Notes: generated from the letters alone by a model not told the origin. A stretch of DNA of 64,000 nt from Bacteroides stercorirosoris (GCF_900142015.1 NZ_FQZN01000026.1:1-64000); one strand, 5' to 3'; shown: positions 42,851 through 51,028, numbered from the stretch's first letter. Translations and numbers: made by a program.

Positions 42851-42909
42851 GTTAGCTCTTGCAATAAATCCGTTTGCCCTTGCAATAATTTAGTTAGCCC
42901 TTGCCTGTT
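42851..42909. repeat. 21-bp-period direct repeats ending in a terminator
   Basis: GTTAGCTCTTGCAATAA (42851), GTTTGCCCTTGCAATAA (42872) and GTTAGCCCTTGCCTG (42893) recur at exactly 21 bp, with 4-nt variable spacers. The third copy is also the left arm of the following terminator. Confidence 0.7.
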
Positions 42910-42937
42910 TTTTGCAGGTAAAGGGCTAATTTTTTTT
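42894..42937 (+). terminator. Strong intrinsic terminator of the sigma operon
   Basis: TTAGCCCTTGCCTG pairs with CAGGTAAAGGGCTAA, a 14-bp stem with a single bulge, followed by eight T residues. Confidence 0.9.
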
Positions 42938-42968
42938 AACTGACCAAACATTTCTCACCATTATATTG

Positions 42969-42976
42969 TATCTTTG
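42969..42976 (+). promoter_or_regulatory. -7 box of the phospholipase D-family gene
   Basis: TATCTTTG matches TAnnTTTG, about 39 bp before the TTG start codon at 43015. Confidence 0.55.
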
Positions 42977-43014
42977 CCAGCTCTAAATTGAAAACTAACT
43001 AAGCGTAAGAAGTT

Positions 43015-44253
43015 TTGAGAAGAACATTATTCATCATATTATTATCTACTTTATTTTTTATAGGAAATATTCATGCGCAGGTCATCACCAGTGACTCGCT
43101 CGTGATGCACTATCTGCACCAGCAAGGCATTCCGGTCACCGGCAACAACGAAGTGAAACTTCTGATGAGCGGCCGGGAAAAGTTTATCGACCTTTTCGAG
43201 GAAATACGCCATGCCAAACATCACATCCATCTGGAATATTTCAATTTCCGCAACGACTCCATAGCCAATGCCCTCTTCGACCTTCTGGCGGAAAAAGCCC
43301 GGGAAGGTGTAGAAGTGCGTGCTCTGTTTGATGCTTTCGGCAACTGGTCGAACAGCAAGCCATTAAAGAAACATCACCTGAAAGCCATCCGTGACCGCGG
43401 AATCGAGATAGTGAAGTTCGATCCGATCACTTTCCCCTGGATTAATCATGCCATGCATCGCGACCACCGGAAGATTGTAGTTATTGACGGAAAAATAGGA
43501 TACACCGGCGGCATGAACATTGCAGACTATTACATCACCGGACTGCCCAAAGTCGGCCAATGGCATGATATGCACATGCGCATCGAAGGAGATGCGGTGC
43601 GTTACCTGCAAGGCATCTTCCTCACAATGTGGAACCTGGAGACCAAGCAGCACGTGGGCGGCCCTGTCTACTTCCCCGATATGCCGCAACTGCCCGACAG
43701 TATAGCTGAAGAAATAGCCATCGTCGACCGCACTCCGCGGGAGACTCCACGTGCCATCAGCCACGTCTATGCAGCGTCCATCGCAGCGGCACAACACAGC
43801 ATACAGATTGTGAACCCTTATTTCGTTCCGACAAAATCTATCCGGAAAGCCATCAAATCGGCCTTGAAGAAAGGAACGGAAGTAGAGATTATGATACCTG
43901 CCGTTTCAGATATTCCTTTTACTCCAGAGGCTTCTTTTTATATCGTTCACAAACTAATGAAGAAGGGGGCCAAAGTTTACCTCTTCAACGGAGGTTTCCA
44001 TCATTCCAAAATCATGATGGTGGACAGGAATTTCTGTACCGTGGGTACGGCCAACCTGAACAGCCGCAGCCTGAGGTATGATTACGAAACAAATGCATTC
44101 ATCTTCGACCCGGTAACTACCCATCAGCTGAACGATATGTTTGAACGGGACAAAAAGAATAGTACCCTACTCACCCCCGAAGTCTGGAAAAAGCGTTCCG
44201 GCTGGAAGAAATTTGTAGGTTGGGTGGGCAATCTGATGACACCGTTCCTCTAA
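43015..44253 (+). CDS. Phospholipase D / cardiolipin synthase-family protein with signal peptide
   Basis: This 412-aa protein carries two HKD motifs, HRDHRKIVVIDGKIGYTGG and HHSKIMMVDRNFCTVGTANL with NSRSLRYDYE. The fold and spacing match bacterial cardiolipin synthases. Unlike typical Cls enzymes, which have two N-terminal membrane spans, it begins with a cleavable-looking signal (RRTLFIILLSTLFFIGNIHAQ), so it may act in the periplasm or be anchored by one segment. The start is a TTG at 43015; the next Met is inside the mature region. It is monocistronic. Confidence 0.87.
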   Translation: MRRTLFIILLSTLFFIGNIHAQVITSDSLVMHYLHQQGIPVTGNNEVKLLMSGREKFIDLFEEIRHAKHHIHLEYFNFRNDSIANALFDLLAEKAREGVEVRALFDAFGNWSNSKPLKKHHLKAIRDRGIEIVKFDPITFPWINHAMHRDHRKIVVIDGKIGYTGGMNIADYYITGLPKVGQWHDMHMRIEGDAVRYLQGIFLTMWNLETKQHVGGPVYFPDMPQLPDSIAEEIAIVDRTPRETPRAISHVYAASIAAAQHSIQIVNPYFVPTKSIRKAIKSALKKGTEVEIMIPAVSDIPFTPEASFYIVHKLMKKGAKVYLFNGGFHHSKIMMVDRNFCTVGTANLNSRSLRYDYETNAFIFDPVTTHQLNDMFERDKKNSTLLTPEVWKKRSGWKKFVGWVGNLMTPFL

Positions 44254-44291
44254 TTTTTAACCGGAAATTATTCTATCTGCCGAAGTTTAAT

Positions 44292-44325
44292 TACCTTTGG
44301 CGAGGCAAAAAAGATTGCCTCTTTT
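44292..44325 (+). promoter_or_regulatory. thyA promoter overlapping an upstream terminator
   Basis: TACCTTTG at 44292-44299 is a -7 box. GAGGCAA (44302-44308) and TTGCCTC (44315-44321) plus TTTT form a terminator-like hairpin right after it, able to end the upstream gene and to sit at the 5' end of the thyA mRNA. Confidence 0.55.
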
Positions 44326-44352
44326 GTTGTTTATAATTCGTAATCTGCAATC

Positions 44353-45147
44353 ATGAAACAATATTTAGACTTACTCAATCGCGTACTGACCGAAGGGGTA
44401 CATAAGGAAGACCGCACCGGAACCGGTACAATCAGTGTATTCGGCCATCAGATGCGCTTCAATATGGATGACGGTTTTCCCTGTCTTACCACCAAAAAAT
44501 TACATCTGAAATCCATCATATACGAACTTCTATGGTTCCTGAATGGTGATACGAATGCCAAATATCTGCAAGATCATGGCGTCCGCATCTGGAACGAATG
44601 GGCAGATGAGAACGGTGATCTGGGACATATCTATGGTTATCAATGGCGCTCTTGGCCTGACTATAAAGGAGGCTCCATCGACCAAATCAGTGAAGCGGTG
44701 GAGACAATCCGCCGTAATCCTGACTCCCGCCGCATCATCGTCAGTGCCTGGAATGTAGGGGATCTCAATAATATGAATCTTCCTCCCTGTCACGCCTTCT
44801 TCCAATTCTACGTTGCAAATGGGCGATTAAGCCTGCAACTCTATCAGCGCAGTGCGGATATCTTCCTCGGTGTGCCATTCAATATCGCGTCATACGCTTT
44901 GTTGTTGCAGATGATGGCGCAGGTAACGGGACTCAAGGCCGGTGACTTTATTCATACTCTCGGCGATTCACATATTTACCTGAATCACTTGGAACAGGTG
45001 AAGTTACAACTCACCCGCGAGCCTCGTCCTCTACCGCAGATGAAGATTAATCCGGATGTAAAGAGTATCTTCGATTTCAAATATGAAGATTTTGAATTGG
45101 TGAATTACGACCCGCATCCACACATAGCAGGGAAAGTATCAGTTTAA
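44353..45147 (+). CDS. thyA: Thymidylate synthase
   Basis: This 264-aa enzyme converts dUMP to dTMP using methylene-tetrahydrofolate. Conserved blocks: EDRTGTGTISVFGHQMRF, WRSWPDYKGGSIDQ, the nucleophile Cys146 in NLPPCHAFFQFYV, QRSADIFLGVPFNIASYA and THTLGDSHIYLNHLEQ-like HTLGDSHIYLNHLEQV. Length equals E. coli ThyA. It is followed by folA, which regenerates the folate it oxidises; the two are separated by 76 bp of AT-rich hairpin. Confidence 0.98.
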   Translation: MKQYLDLLNRVLTEGVHKEDRTGTGTISVFGHQMRFNMDDGFPCLTTKKLHLKSIIYELLWFLNGDTNAKYLQDHGVRIWNEWADENGDLGHIYGYQWRSWPDYKGGSIDQISEAVETIRRNPDSRRIIVSAWNVGDLNNMNLPPCHAFFQFYVANGRLSLQLYQRSADIFLGVPFNIASYALLLQMMAQVTGLKAGDFIHTLGDSHIYLNHLEQVKLQLTREPRPLPQMKINPDVKSIFDFKYEDFELVNYDPHPHIAGKVSV

Positions 45148-45149
45148 TT

Positions 45150-45215
45150 ATGAGCTATAAATTATGAATTAGCTGCGCTATCATAACTCATAATTAATAA
45201 TTTACAATTAATAAT
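45150..45215. repeat. AT-rich hairpin repeat between thyA and folA
   Basis: ATGAGCTATAAATTATGAAT pairs with the ATAACTCATAATTAATAATT-like region downstream around the core TAGCTGCGCTATC. It is of the same type as 21005-21142 and 24242-24360. Confidence 0.5.
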
Positions 45216-45223
45216 TATATATC

Positions 45224-45712
45224 ATGGTTAGTATCATTGCCGCCGTGGACCGCAACTTAGGTATCGGCTTTCAAAATAAACTTTTATTCTGGCTTCCTAA
45301 CGACCTGAAGCGTTTCAAAGCATTGACCACGGGAAACACTATCATCATGGGAAGAAAAACCTTCGAATCCCTCCCCAAAGGTGCATTGCCTAACCGGCGT
45401 AATGTGGTTTTATCTTCCAACCCTGAGACTCAATGCCTTGGCGCAGAAGTTTTTCCCACCCTTGAAGCCGCCTTACAAAGTTGCAAGGCCGAAGAGCTGG
45501 TGTATATTATCGGTGGTGCAAGCGTCTACAAACAGGCGATGCAAGTGGCGGATATGCTTTGTCTGACAGAGATTGATGCCGAAGCACCTCAGGCTGATGC
45601 TTATTTCCCGGTCGTAGACTCAAATGTATGGCATGAAAAAAGCAGGGAATCTCACCCTGCTGATGAGAAACATCCCTGCCCTTATGCATTTGTGGACTAT
45701 GTCCGTAAGTAA
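45224..45712 (+). CDS. folA: Dihydrofolate reductase
   Basis: This 162-aa enzyme reduces dihydrofolate to tetrahydrofolate with NADPH. Conserved features: VSIIAAVDRNLGIGFQNKL, WLPNDLKRFKALTTGNTIIM, GRKTFESLP, NRRNVVLSSN, IIGGASVYKQAM and the C-terminal FVDYVRK. Length is normal. Position after thyA is the usual dTMP-cycle pair. Its stop codon is 3 bp from the stop of the convergent Lrp-type gene, with no room for a terminator between. Confidence 0.97.
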   Translation: MVSIIAAVDRNLGIGFQNKLLFWLPNDLKRFKALTTGNTIIMGRKTFESLPKGALPNRRNVVLSSNPETQCLGAEVFPTLEAALQSCKAEELVYIIGGASVYKQAMQVADMLCLTEIDAEAPQADAYFPVVDSNVWHEKSRESHPADEKHPCPYAFVDYVRK

Positions 45713-45715
45713 ATT

Positions 45716-46192
45716 CTAATCTTCGTCTACTTCCACCATTATCGGCATTTGCCGTTTGATGGCTTCATGGAAAGATATCAAAGTCTCAGTACGTGCCAAT
45801 CCCAGCGGCTGTAATTTATCGTGGATAATACTCAGCAAATGATGATTGTTGCGTGCATAGAGTTTGATAAACATATCATATTTTCCTGTTGTAAAGTGAC
45901 ATTCCACGACTTCCGGAATAGCCTCAAGCGCCCTCGTCACTGCATCAAAAGATTCAGGATCTTTCAGGTAAATACCAATATAAGCGCAAGTCTCGTAACC
46001 TATTTTTTCCGGATCAATAACATATTCCGAACCTTTCAAAATACCTAAATTCGTCAGCTTTTGTATGCGTTGGTGTATAGCGGCTCCCGAAACATTACAA
46101 GCTCTTGCCACTTCAAGGAAAGGAATACGGGCATTATCTGCAATCAATTTCAGAATCTGCTCGTCTAAAGTATCCAATTGATGATGTCCCAT
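45716..46192 (-). CDS. Lrp/AsnC-family transcriptional regulator
   Basis: This 158-aa protein has an N-terminal helix-turn-helix (LDEQILKLIADNARIPFLEV, ACNVSGAAIHQRIQKLTNLG) and a C-terminal RAM ligand-binding domain (CAYIGIYLKDPESFDAVTRA, VVECHFTTGKYDMFIKLYAR, TETLISFHEAIKRQMPI). It is a typical amino-acid-responsive regulator. The nearest divergent gene is the M64 peptidase, but the target is unknown. Confidence 0.94.
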   Translation of the reverse strand: MGHHQLDTLDEQILKLIADNARIPFLEVARACNVSGAAIHQRIQKLTNLGILKGSEYVIDPEKIGYETCAYIGIYLKDPESFDAVTRALEAIPEVVECHFTTGKYDMFIKLYARNNHHLLSIIHDKLQPLGLARTETLISFHEAIKRQMPIMVEVDED

Positions 46193-46252
46193 TTCTAAAT
46201 TTATGATTAATAAATAACGATTATTTCACCGTATTCTCATACGATAATGTGC

Positions 46253-46260
46253 AAAGTTAG
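46253..46260 (-). promoter_or_regulatory. -7 box of the Lrp-type gene
   Basis: The minus strand reads TAACTTTG, a TAnnTTTG match 60 bp upstream of the ATG. Confidence 0.5.
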
Positions 46261-46327
46261 CGAAATTTTTCCCAATAAAAATACGATTTATTACTTTTCT
46301 TGCTAAAAAAAGAATAAACCCGCACGC

Positions 46328-46382
46328 AAAACTTTTTTCATGCAAGCATGAAAGTACTGCGCTCAATTTGCATTATCTTTGG
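46328..46382 (+). promoter_or_regulatory. Palindrome-promoter element, copy C
   Basis: A perfect TTCATGCAAGCATGAA (46337-46352) is followed by CTCAATTTGCATTATCTTTG, whose TATCTTTG (46374-46381) is a -7 box 19 bp before the M64 peptidase ATG. Confidence 0.68.
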
Positions 46383-46400
46383 AAAAAAAATAAGAATGTT

Positions 46401-47678
46401 ATGAAAAGATATCTTACACTCGCACTGTGCTTACTGATAGTAACAGTAAGCCGTGCACAAAACTACACCGAGTATTTTGCAGATAAAACACTGCGTGTCG
46501 ATTATATCTTTACAGGAGATGTTTCGCGGCAGAACGTATCTCTGGACGAATTATCCGTGTTGCCGTCATGGGCGGGAAGACGTCACCATCTATCCGAATT
46601 ACCCTTGCAAGGCAACGGACAAATCATTATGAAGGATTTGGAAAGCGGAAAAACAATCTACACGACTTCTTTCTCTTCCCTCTTCCAGGAATGGCTGGAA
46701 ACTGACGAAGCTAAAGCTGTCTGTAAGGGATTTGAGAACACATTCCTGTTGCCGTATCCGTTACGTCCCGCAGAGATTGAAATCACACTTTTGAGTCCAA
46801 GAAAAGAAGTGAGAGCCCATCTGAAACATATTGTCCGCCCGGACGACGTACTCATCCACCAGAAAGGGCAAACACATATCACTCCGCATAAATACCTGTT
46901 AAAGAGTGGCAATACGGATAAATGCATCGATGTGGCCATCCTTGCAGAAGGTTATACACCTGAAGAAATGAACATATTCTACCAGGATGCGGAAATTGCC
47001 TGCGAAAGCTTATTCTCTCACGAACCGTTCAAAAGTATGAAGGACCGCTTTAATATTGTGGCTGTTGCCAGCCCCTCTGACGACAGTGGCGTGAGTGTTC
47101 CCCGATTAGGCGAATGGAAATATACTGCATTCAATTCGCATTTCAGCACATTCTATTCCGACCGTTACCTGACCACCCGCCGTGTGAAATCCATCCATGA
47201 TGCCTTAGCCGGAATACCGTACGAGCATATCATTATCCTTGCCAACACCGAAGAATACGGTGGTGGTGGCATATACAACTCCTACACCTTGACCACTGCC
47301 CATCATCCTATGTTCCGCCCGGTAGTCGTACATGAATTCGGCCATAGCTTCGGCGGACTGGCCGATGAGTATTTCTACGATGACGATGTCATGACAGATA
47401 CATACCCTCTGAACGTGGAGCCCTGGGAACAGAATATAAGTACCCGCATAGACTTTGCATCCAAATGGGAAGATATGCTTGCTAAAGGTACCCCAATCCC
47501 CACCCCGGCCAGCGAACAGGCTAAATATCCCGTAGGGGTGTATGAAGGAGGAGGTTACTCTGCCAAAGGTATCTTCCGCCCTGCTGACAACTGCCGTATG
47601 CGCACCAATGAACATCCTACATTCTGCCCGGTGTGCCAACGTGCACTACAACGGCTAATTGATTTTTATACTAAATAA
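46401..47678 (+). CDS. Secreted M64 (IgA-peptidase-type) metallopeptidase
   Basis: This 425-aa protein has a signal peptide ending VSRAQ. An N-terminal beta-rich domain (residues 20-160) is followed by the zinc peptidase domain: KCIDVAILAEGYTPEEMNIF, the FNIVAVASPSDDSGVSVP block, and the metal motif VVHEFGHSFGGLADEYFYDDD with the HExxH and downstream acidic ligand. M64 peptidases include an IgA-cleaving enzyme from a gut Clostridium relative, but most Bacteroides members are uncharacterised. The ATG at 46401 is chosen because it begins the signal peptide; the frame extends upstream to 46368 into the promoter element. Confidence 0.93.
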   Translation: MKRYLTLALCLLIVTVSRAQNYTEYFADKTLRVDYIFTGDVSRQNVSLDELSVLPSWAGRRHHLSELPLQGNGQIIMKDLESGKTIYTTSFSSLFQEWLETDEAKAVCKGFENTFLLPYPLRPAEIEITLLSPRKEVRAHLKHIVRPDDVLIHQKGQTHITPHKYLLKSGNTDKCIDVAILAEGYTPEEMNIFYQDAEIACESLFSHEPFKSMKDRFNIVAVASPSDDSGVSVPRLGEWKYTAFNSHFSTFYSDRYLTTRRVKSIHDALAGIPYEHIIILANTEEYGGGGIYNSYTLTTAHHPMFRPVVVHEFGHSFGGLADEYFYDDDVMTDTYPLNVEPWEQNISTRIDFASKWEDMLAKGTPIPTPASEQAKYPVGVYEGGGYSAKGIFRPADNCRMRTNEHPTFCPVCQRALQRLIDFYTK

Positions 47679-47709
47679 AAAGGGAACTAAACTTTTAAAA
47701 AACAGCATT

Positions 47710-48246
47710 ATGATCAGACTTCAGCGCATCAGCACTGCTGATGGATTTTTGTATGAGTACATGGAACAGTTGATAACCACTGCCTTCCCGCCGGAAGAAT
47801 ATCGCCCGTTGGAGGAACTGCGCCTGTACACTGACAACAAACCACATTTCCACAATAATATCATTTTCCATCATGATACTCCTGTGGGATTCATCACCTA
47901 TTGGGATTTCGGTAAGTTCTATTATGTGGAACATTTTGCTATCGATCCTGCTCAACGCAATGGCGGACACGGCAAGACTGTATTAAGCCATCTATGCCAG
48001 TTACTTCAACGCTCCATTGTTTTGGAGGTAGAAACACCAGAAGAAGAGATGGCACAACGACGTATCAACTTCTATAAACGCCAAGGCTTCGTACTATGGG
48101 AAAAACCGTATCTGCAACCACCATACAGGCCCGGAGACAATTATCTTCCCATGCTGCTCATGGCTTATGGAAATTTAGAATGTGAGAGAGATTTTGAAAC
48201 TGTAAAAGAACACATATACCGGGAAGTATATAACATAAAAGGATAA
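47710..48246 (+). CDS. GNAT-family N-acetyltransferase
   Basis: This 178-aa protein has the acetyl-CoA-binding region FAIDPAQRNGGHGKTVLSHL and the preceding strand FYYVEHF, diagnostic for GNAT enzymes. The substrate is unknown. The ATG at 47710 is chosen over the upstream 47659, which would overlap the peptidase gene. It lies 31 bp after the peptidase stop and may be co-transcribed with it. Confidence 0.88.
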   Translation: MIRLQRISTADGFLYEYMEQLITTAFPPEEYRPLEELRLYTDNKPHFHNNIIFHHDTPVGFITYWDFGKFYYVEHFAIDPAQRNGGHGKTVLSHLCQLLQRSIVLEVETPEEEMAQRRINFYKRQGFVLWEKPYLQPPYRPGDNYLPMLLMAYGNLECERDFETVKEHIYREVYNIKG

Positions 48247-48248
48247 AA

Positions 48249-48285
48249 AATAAAGGGCGTTTGTTTCGAACAAACGCCCTTTATT
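48249..48285. terminator. Bidirectional terminator
   Basis: A 17-bp perfect stem (AATAAAGGGCGTTTGTT and complement) with a 3-nt loop TCG lies between the convergent GNAT and exbD genes. Confidence 0.88.
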
Positions 48286-48306
48286 TATATAGTTTAATCT
48301 AACTTC

Positions 48307-48771
48307 TTACTGACGCGGTTGCGCAGAATAGTTAAGTTTCAATGCATAAGCTTTACGAAGAGCTTCTTTGATATCTGTTACGATACCCATTTTCGTATCT
48401 TGGTCTACTTTCAAAGAAACAGTCATCTGCGGCTGATCCTCTTCTTTCATACTGGCACGTTCACCAATAATATAGTCTTGGATCTCAGCAACTTCAGCAT
48501 AGCTGTCATTCAATTGGATACGGCTTTCATTACCCAGCTTCTTACGGAACTCGGCTGTAGGTTTTCCTACATAAATAAATGTAACCAAAGATTTCTTTTC
48601 CAGTTTTTCCAACTCAGTAGCTTGCGGAACCTTAAACTCAACCTTCAATGTTACCTCACGCATTGTTGTTACAATCATAAAGAAGAACAACAAAGTGAAG
48701 ATAAGGTCAGGCAGAGAAGAAGTATTCAACGCAGGCATTTCGCGTTTACCAGTCTTATTAAATTTTCCCAT
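48307..48771 (-). CDS. exbD: ExbD/TolR-family proton-channel subunit (second)
   Basis: This 154-aa protein has a short cytoplasmic N terminus, one membrane span (LIFTLLFFFMIVTTM) with the PALNTSSLPDLIF lead-in whose Asp is the conserved proton-path residue, and a periplasmic domain (SLKVDQDTKMGIVTDIKEAL). It overlaps the preceding exbD by one base. Two ExbD genes in tandem are common in Bacteroidetes. Confidence 0.93.
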   Translation of the reverse strand: MGKFNKTGKREMPALNTSSLPDLIFTLLFFFMIVTTMREVTLKVEFKVPQATELEKLEKKSLVTFIYVGKPTAEFRKKLGNESRIQLNDSYAEVAEIQDYIIGERASMKEEDQPQMTVSLKVDQDTKMGIVTDIKEALRKAYALKLNYSAQPRQ

Positions 48772-49364
48772 TACTTCTTTTCTCCGTACTTTTTAGGTTC
48801 TGCCTCAGAGATCTTCTGAGGATAAATATCACGAATCGCTTTTTGTTGGTCTTCGTCCAAAGCAGCATAGTCCTTTCCCCATTTTTCCTGAGCCAATTCA
48901 TCTCTCAGCTCATTGTAAGCAGCTACCAGTTCGTTCTGAACTGCCAGATATGCTTTATAGGAAGAACCACGGTCGCAACGCAAAGAAACTACATGCTTTT
49001 CCGTAACCTGCATGGTACCAAAGAAAGGAATGTCTTTCGCATGCTTTTCCGGTTTGGTCTCATCATTATACGGGTTGGCAATGAATTCTTTTGCCTTATC
49101 TCTCAATTGATCTACGTTGACATATTCTCCATTAGCCATCAACTGGTCGTTCATGTTCAAGAAGACTGTCATAACGTTACGCTCCTTAACCTTATCTGAA
49201 TCATCCTTTCTATCTTCGGTTTCGGGTGGTGGCGGCAAACGTCTTGCCAAACCACGGTCTGTATCCATAGAAGTCGTAATCAAGAAGAAGATTAACAACA
49301 GGAAAGCGATATCCGCCGTAGAACTTGAGTTTATATCAGGAACTTTTCTTTTTCCTTTTGCCAT
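48771..49364 (-). CDS. exbD: ExbD/TolR-family proton-channel subunit (first)
   Basis: This 197-aa protein shows VPDINSSSTADIAFLLLIFFLITTSM, the ExbD membrane helix with its conserved Asp, then a proline-rich RRLPPPPETE and a longer periplasmic domain with the insert VKERNVMTVFLNMNDQLMAN. It is larger than the second copy by about 40 residues. The two may form a mixed dimer inside the ExbB ring. Confidence 0.93.
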   Translation of the reverse strand: MAKGKRKVPDINSSSTADIAFLLLIFFLITTSMDTDRGLARRLPPPPETEDRKDDSDKVKERNVMTVFLNMNDQLMANGEYVNVDQLRDKAKEFIANPYNDETKPEKHAKDIPFFGTMQVTEKHVVSLRCDRGSSYKAYLAVQNELVAAYNELRDELAQEKWGKDYAALDEDQQKAIRDIYPQKISEAEPKKYGEKK

Positions 49365-49400
49365 TGTAATTACTCCATTAAATTGAGTTGCCTCAATCGA

Positions 49401-49886
49401 TTATGATAATTTCTTTTTAATACTACTGAAAAGCATTGCAAGGACAGTCGCACCCAGCAAGAAGTAGAAAGAATAAAGGAACATATCAGTTATTTTCAGC
49501 CAGAACGGAACATTATCTGATCCATCATATCCTTGAATAACAAGAGGTTCACCGCTACCCATAGACCATGCAATAAACATTACAACGATCAGCAGAATAA
49601 CGCCAATCAACGACTTCAAAGCCTTTACAGGATTATCTTTCAACGCACTACCAAACTGCAAGATAAATGCAGCTACCGTAGCAATTATAGCCAAACCTAA
49701 CAAACCGTAAACCAAATAAAGCAAGGTATCAGTTTGTGCAGGCTGCCACATTTCAGGGTCAACGCCCATCAGTACTGCATCGCCCTGAGCATCTCCACCG
49801 AAGTAGAACAAGCCCAGCACTACCAAGATGGCAGCGAACATTACGTACAGTACGTAGTATGATACTTTATATGATAACTTAGCCAT
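49401..49886 (-). CDS. Four-span membrane protein of the exbB-exbD operon
   Basis: This 161-aa protein has four hydrophobic stretches (YYVLYVMFAAILVVLGLFYF; LLYLVYGLLGLAIIATVAAF; SLIGVILLIVVMFIAWSMG; MFLYSFYFLLGATVLAMLFS). I recognise no domain. It sits between exbB (8 bp) and the first exbD (36 bp), so it probably belongs to the TonB-energising complex, a component not present in the E. coli system. Confidence 0.85.
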   Translation of the reverse strand: MAKLSYKVSYYVLYVMFAAILVVLGLFYFGGDAQGDAVLMGVDPEMWQPAQTDTLLYLVYGLLGLAIIATVAAFILQFGSALKDNPVKALKSLIGVILLIVVMFIAWSMGSGEPLVIQGYDGSDNVPFWLKITDMFLYSFYFLLGATVLAMLFSSIKKKLS

Positions 49887-49894
49887 CTCAGATA

Positions 49895-50698
49895 TTATTT
49901 TTTGTATTTCAAGTTATATTTGATAACCATATCCAACAAAGTGATAGAAGAATCTTCCATTTCACTTGTCAAAGCTTCAATCTTAGCCAGGATATAGTTA
50001 TAGAATACCTGCAGAATCAAAGCAACGATCAAACCGAAGATAGTTGTAATCAAAGCGACTTTCATACCACCTGCTACAACCGTCGGAGAGATATCACCTA
50101 CTTGTTGAATCTTATCAAATGCCTGCACCATACCGATTACAGTACCCAAGAATCCCAAAGACGGAGCCATTGCGATGAACAGCGTAATCCAAGAACATCC
50201 TTTTTCCAAATAACCAGCTTGTACACCACCGTAGGAAACTACTGACTTCTCAACTACGTCAATACCCTGATCAATTCTCATCAGACCTTGATAGTAGATA
50301 GAAGCGATAGGACCTCTGGTGCTACGTGCGATGTCTTTAGCAGCTTCTACGTCCCCTTTTTCCAAAGCAGCTTCAATAGCAGCCAAGAATTTCTTTGTGT
50401 TGATTTCAGCTAAGCTTAAGTAAATGATACGCTCGATACAGAATGCAAGACCAATAACCAAAGCGATAGCAACCAAACTCATGAAAGATGCAGTACCTTC
50501 AATAAATTTAGTTTTCAATTCTTTGTGAATACCACCTTCTTCTGCTTCTACAGTAGCATCACCAGCAGGAGCTGCCTGAGCTGCAGGAGCAGCTTGTTCT
50601 GTTTGTTCAGCTGCAGGAGCGTCTTGAGCCTGAGCAAGTTGAGTTGAGCCAAATGTTAAGACTCCCATCACAGCAACAATTGCAAATAACTTTTTCAT
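49895..50698 (-). CDS. exbB: ExbB/TolQ/MotA-family proton channel with signal peptide
   Basis: This 267-aa protein begins with a signal-peptide-like segment ending AQAQ and an Ala/Glu/Pro-rich stretch (residues 25-58). The ExbB core has three spans: FMSLVAIALVIGLAFCIERI, then MAPSLGFLGTVIGMVQAFDKIQQ and VALITTIFGLIVALILQVFYNYI, with the conserved Gly/Pro and Thr residues of the channel. It powers TonB with the proton gradient. A tRNA-Ser gene lies 80 bp upstream on the same strand. Confidence 0.94.
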   Translation of the reverse strand: MKKLFAIVAVMGVLTFGSTQLAQAQDAPAAEQTEQAAPAAQAAPAGDATVEAEEGGIHKELKTKFIEGTASFMSLVAIALVIGLAFCIERIIYLSLAEINTKKFLAAIEAALEKGDVEAAKDIARSTRGPIASIYYQGLMRIDQGIDVVEKSVVSYGGVQAGYLEKGCSWITLFIAMAPSLGFLGTVIGMVQAFDKIQQVGDISPTVVAGGMKVALITTIFGLIVALILQVFYNYILAKIEALTSEMEDSSITLLDMVIKYNLKYKK

Positions 50699-50778
50699 TG
50701 TGTGTCTAATTTTTAAGATTAATTAATTAAATTGTTTATTATATTCATTTATTGTTTTTGTTTCCTTCTTTCATTCTG

Positions 50779-50866
50779 CGGAGAGACGGGGATTCGAACC
50801 CCGGATACCCTTTAGAGGTATACACGCTTTCCAGGCGTGCCTCTTCAACCACTCGAGCATCTCTCC
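50779..50866 (-). tRNA. tRNA-Ser (anticodon GGA)
   Basis: The minus strand folds as a class II tRNA of 88 nt: acceptor GGAGAGA/TCTCTCC, anticodon stem CACGC/GCGTG with loop CTGGAAA (anticodon GGA, reading UCC/UCU), a long variable arm (TATACCTCTAAAGGGTAT) and a TTCGAAT T loop. The 3' CCA is not encoded. Confidence 0.96.
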
Positions 50867-51028
50867 AATAGACGCCTCTTTCTAAAACGGCTGCAAATTA
50901 CAAAAAAAATGCGAACCACAAGCGTTTTCAGCTACAAATGTATTCTTTTTTTCGTTCCTGCCCTTCATTCTCCCCATTTTATCTTTAATAAAATCTCAAA
51001 ATTAATAAACTTTAAAATCTTTGCAACG

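Noticed and set aside
42851..42909. CRISPR-like repeats
   Set aside because: The 17-bp core with 4-bp spacers and only three copies does not fit any CRISPR type; the last copy is a terminator arm.
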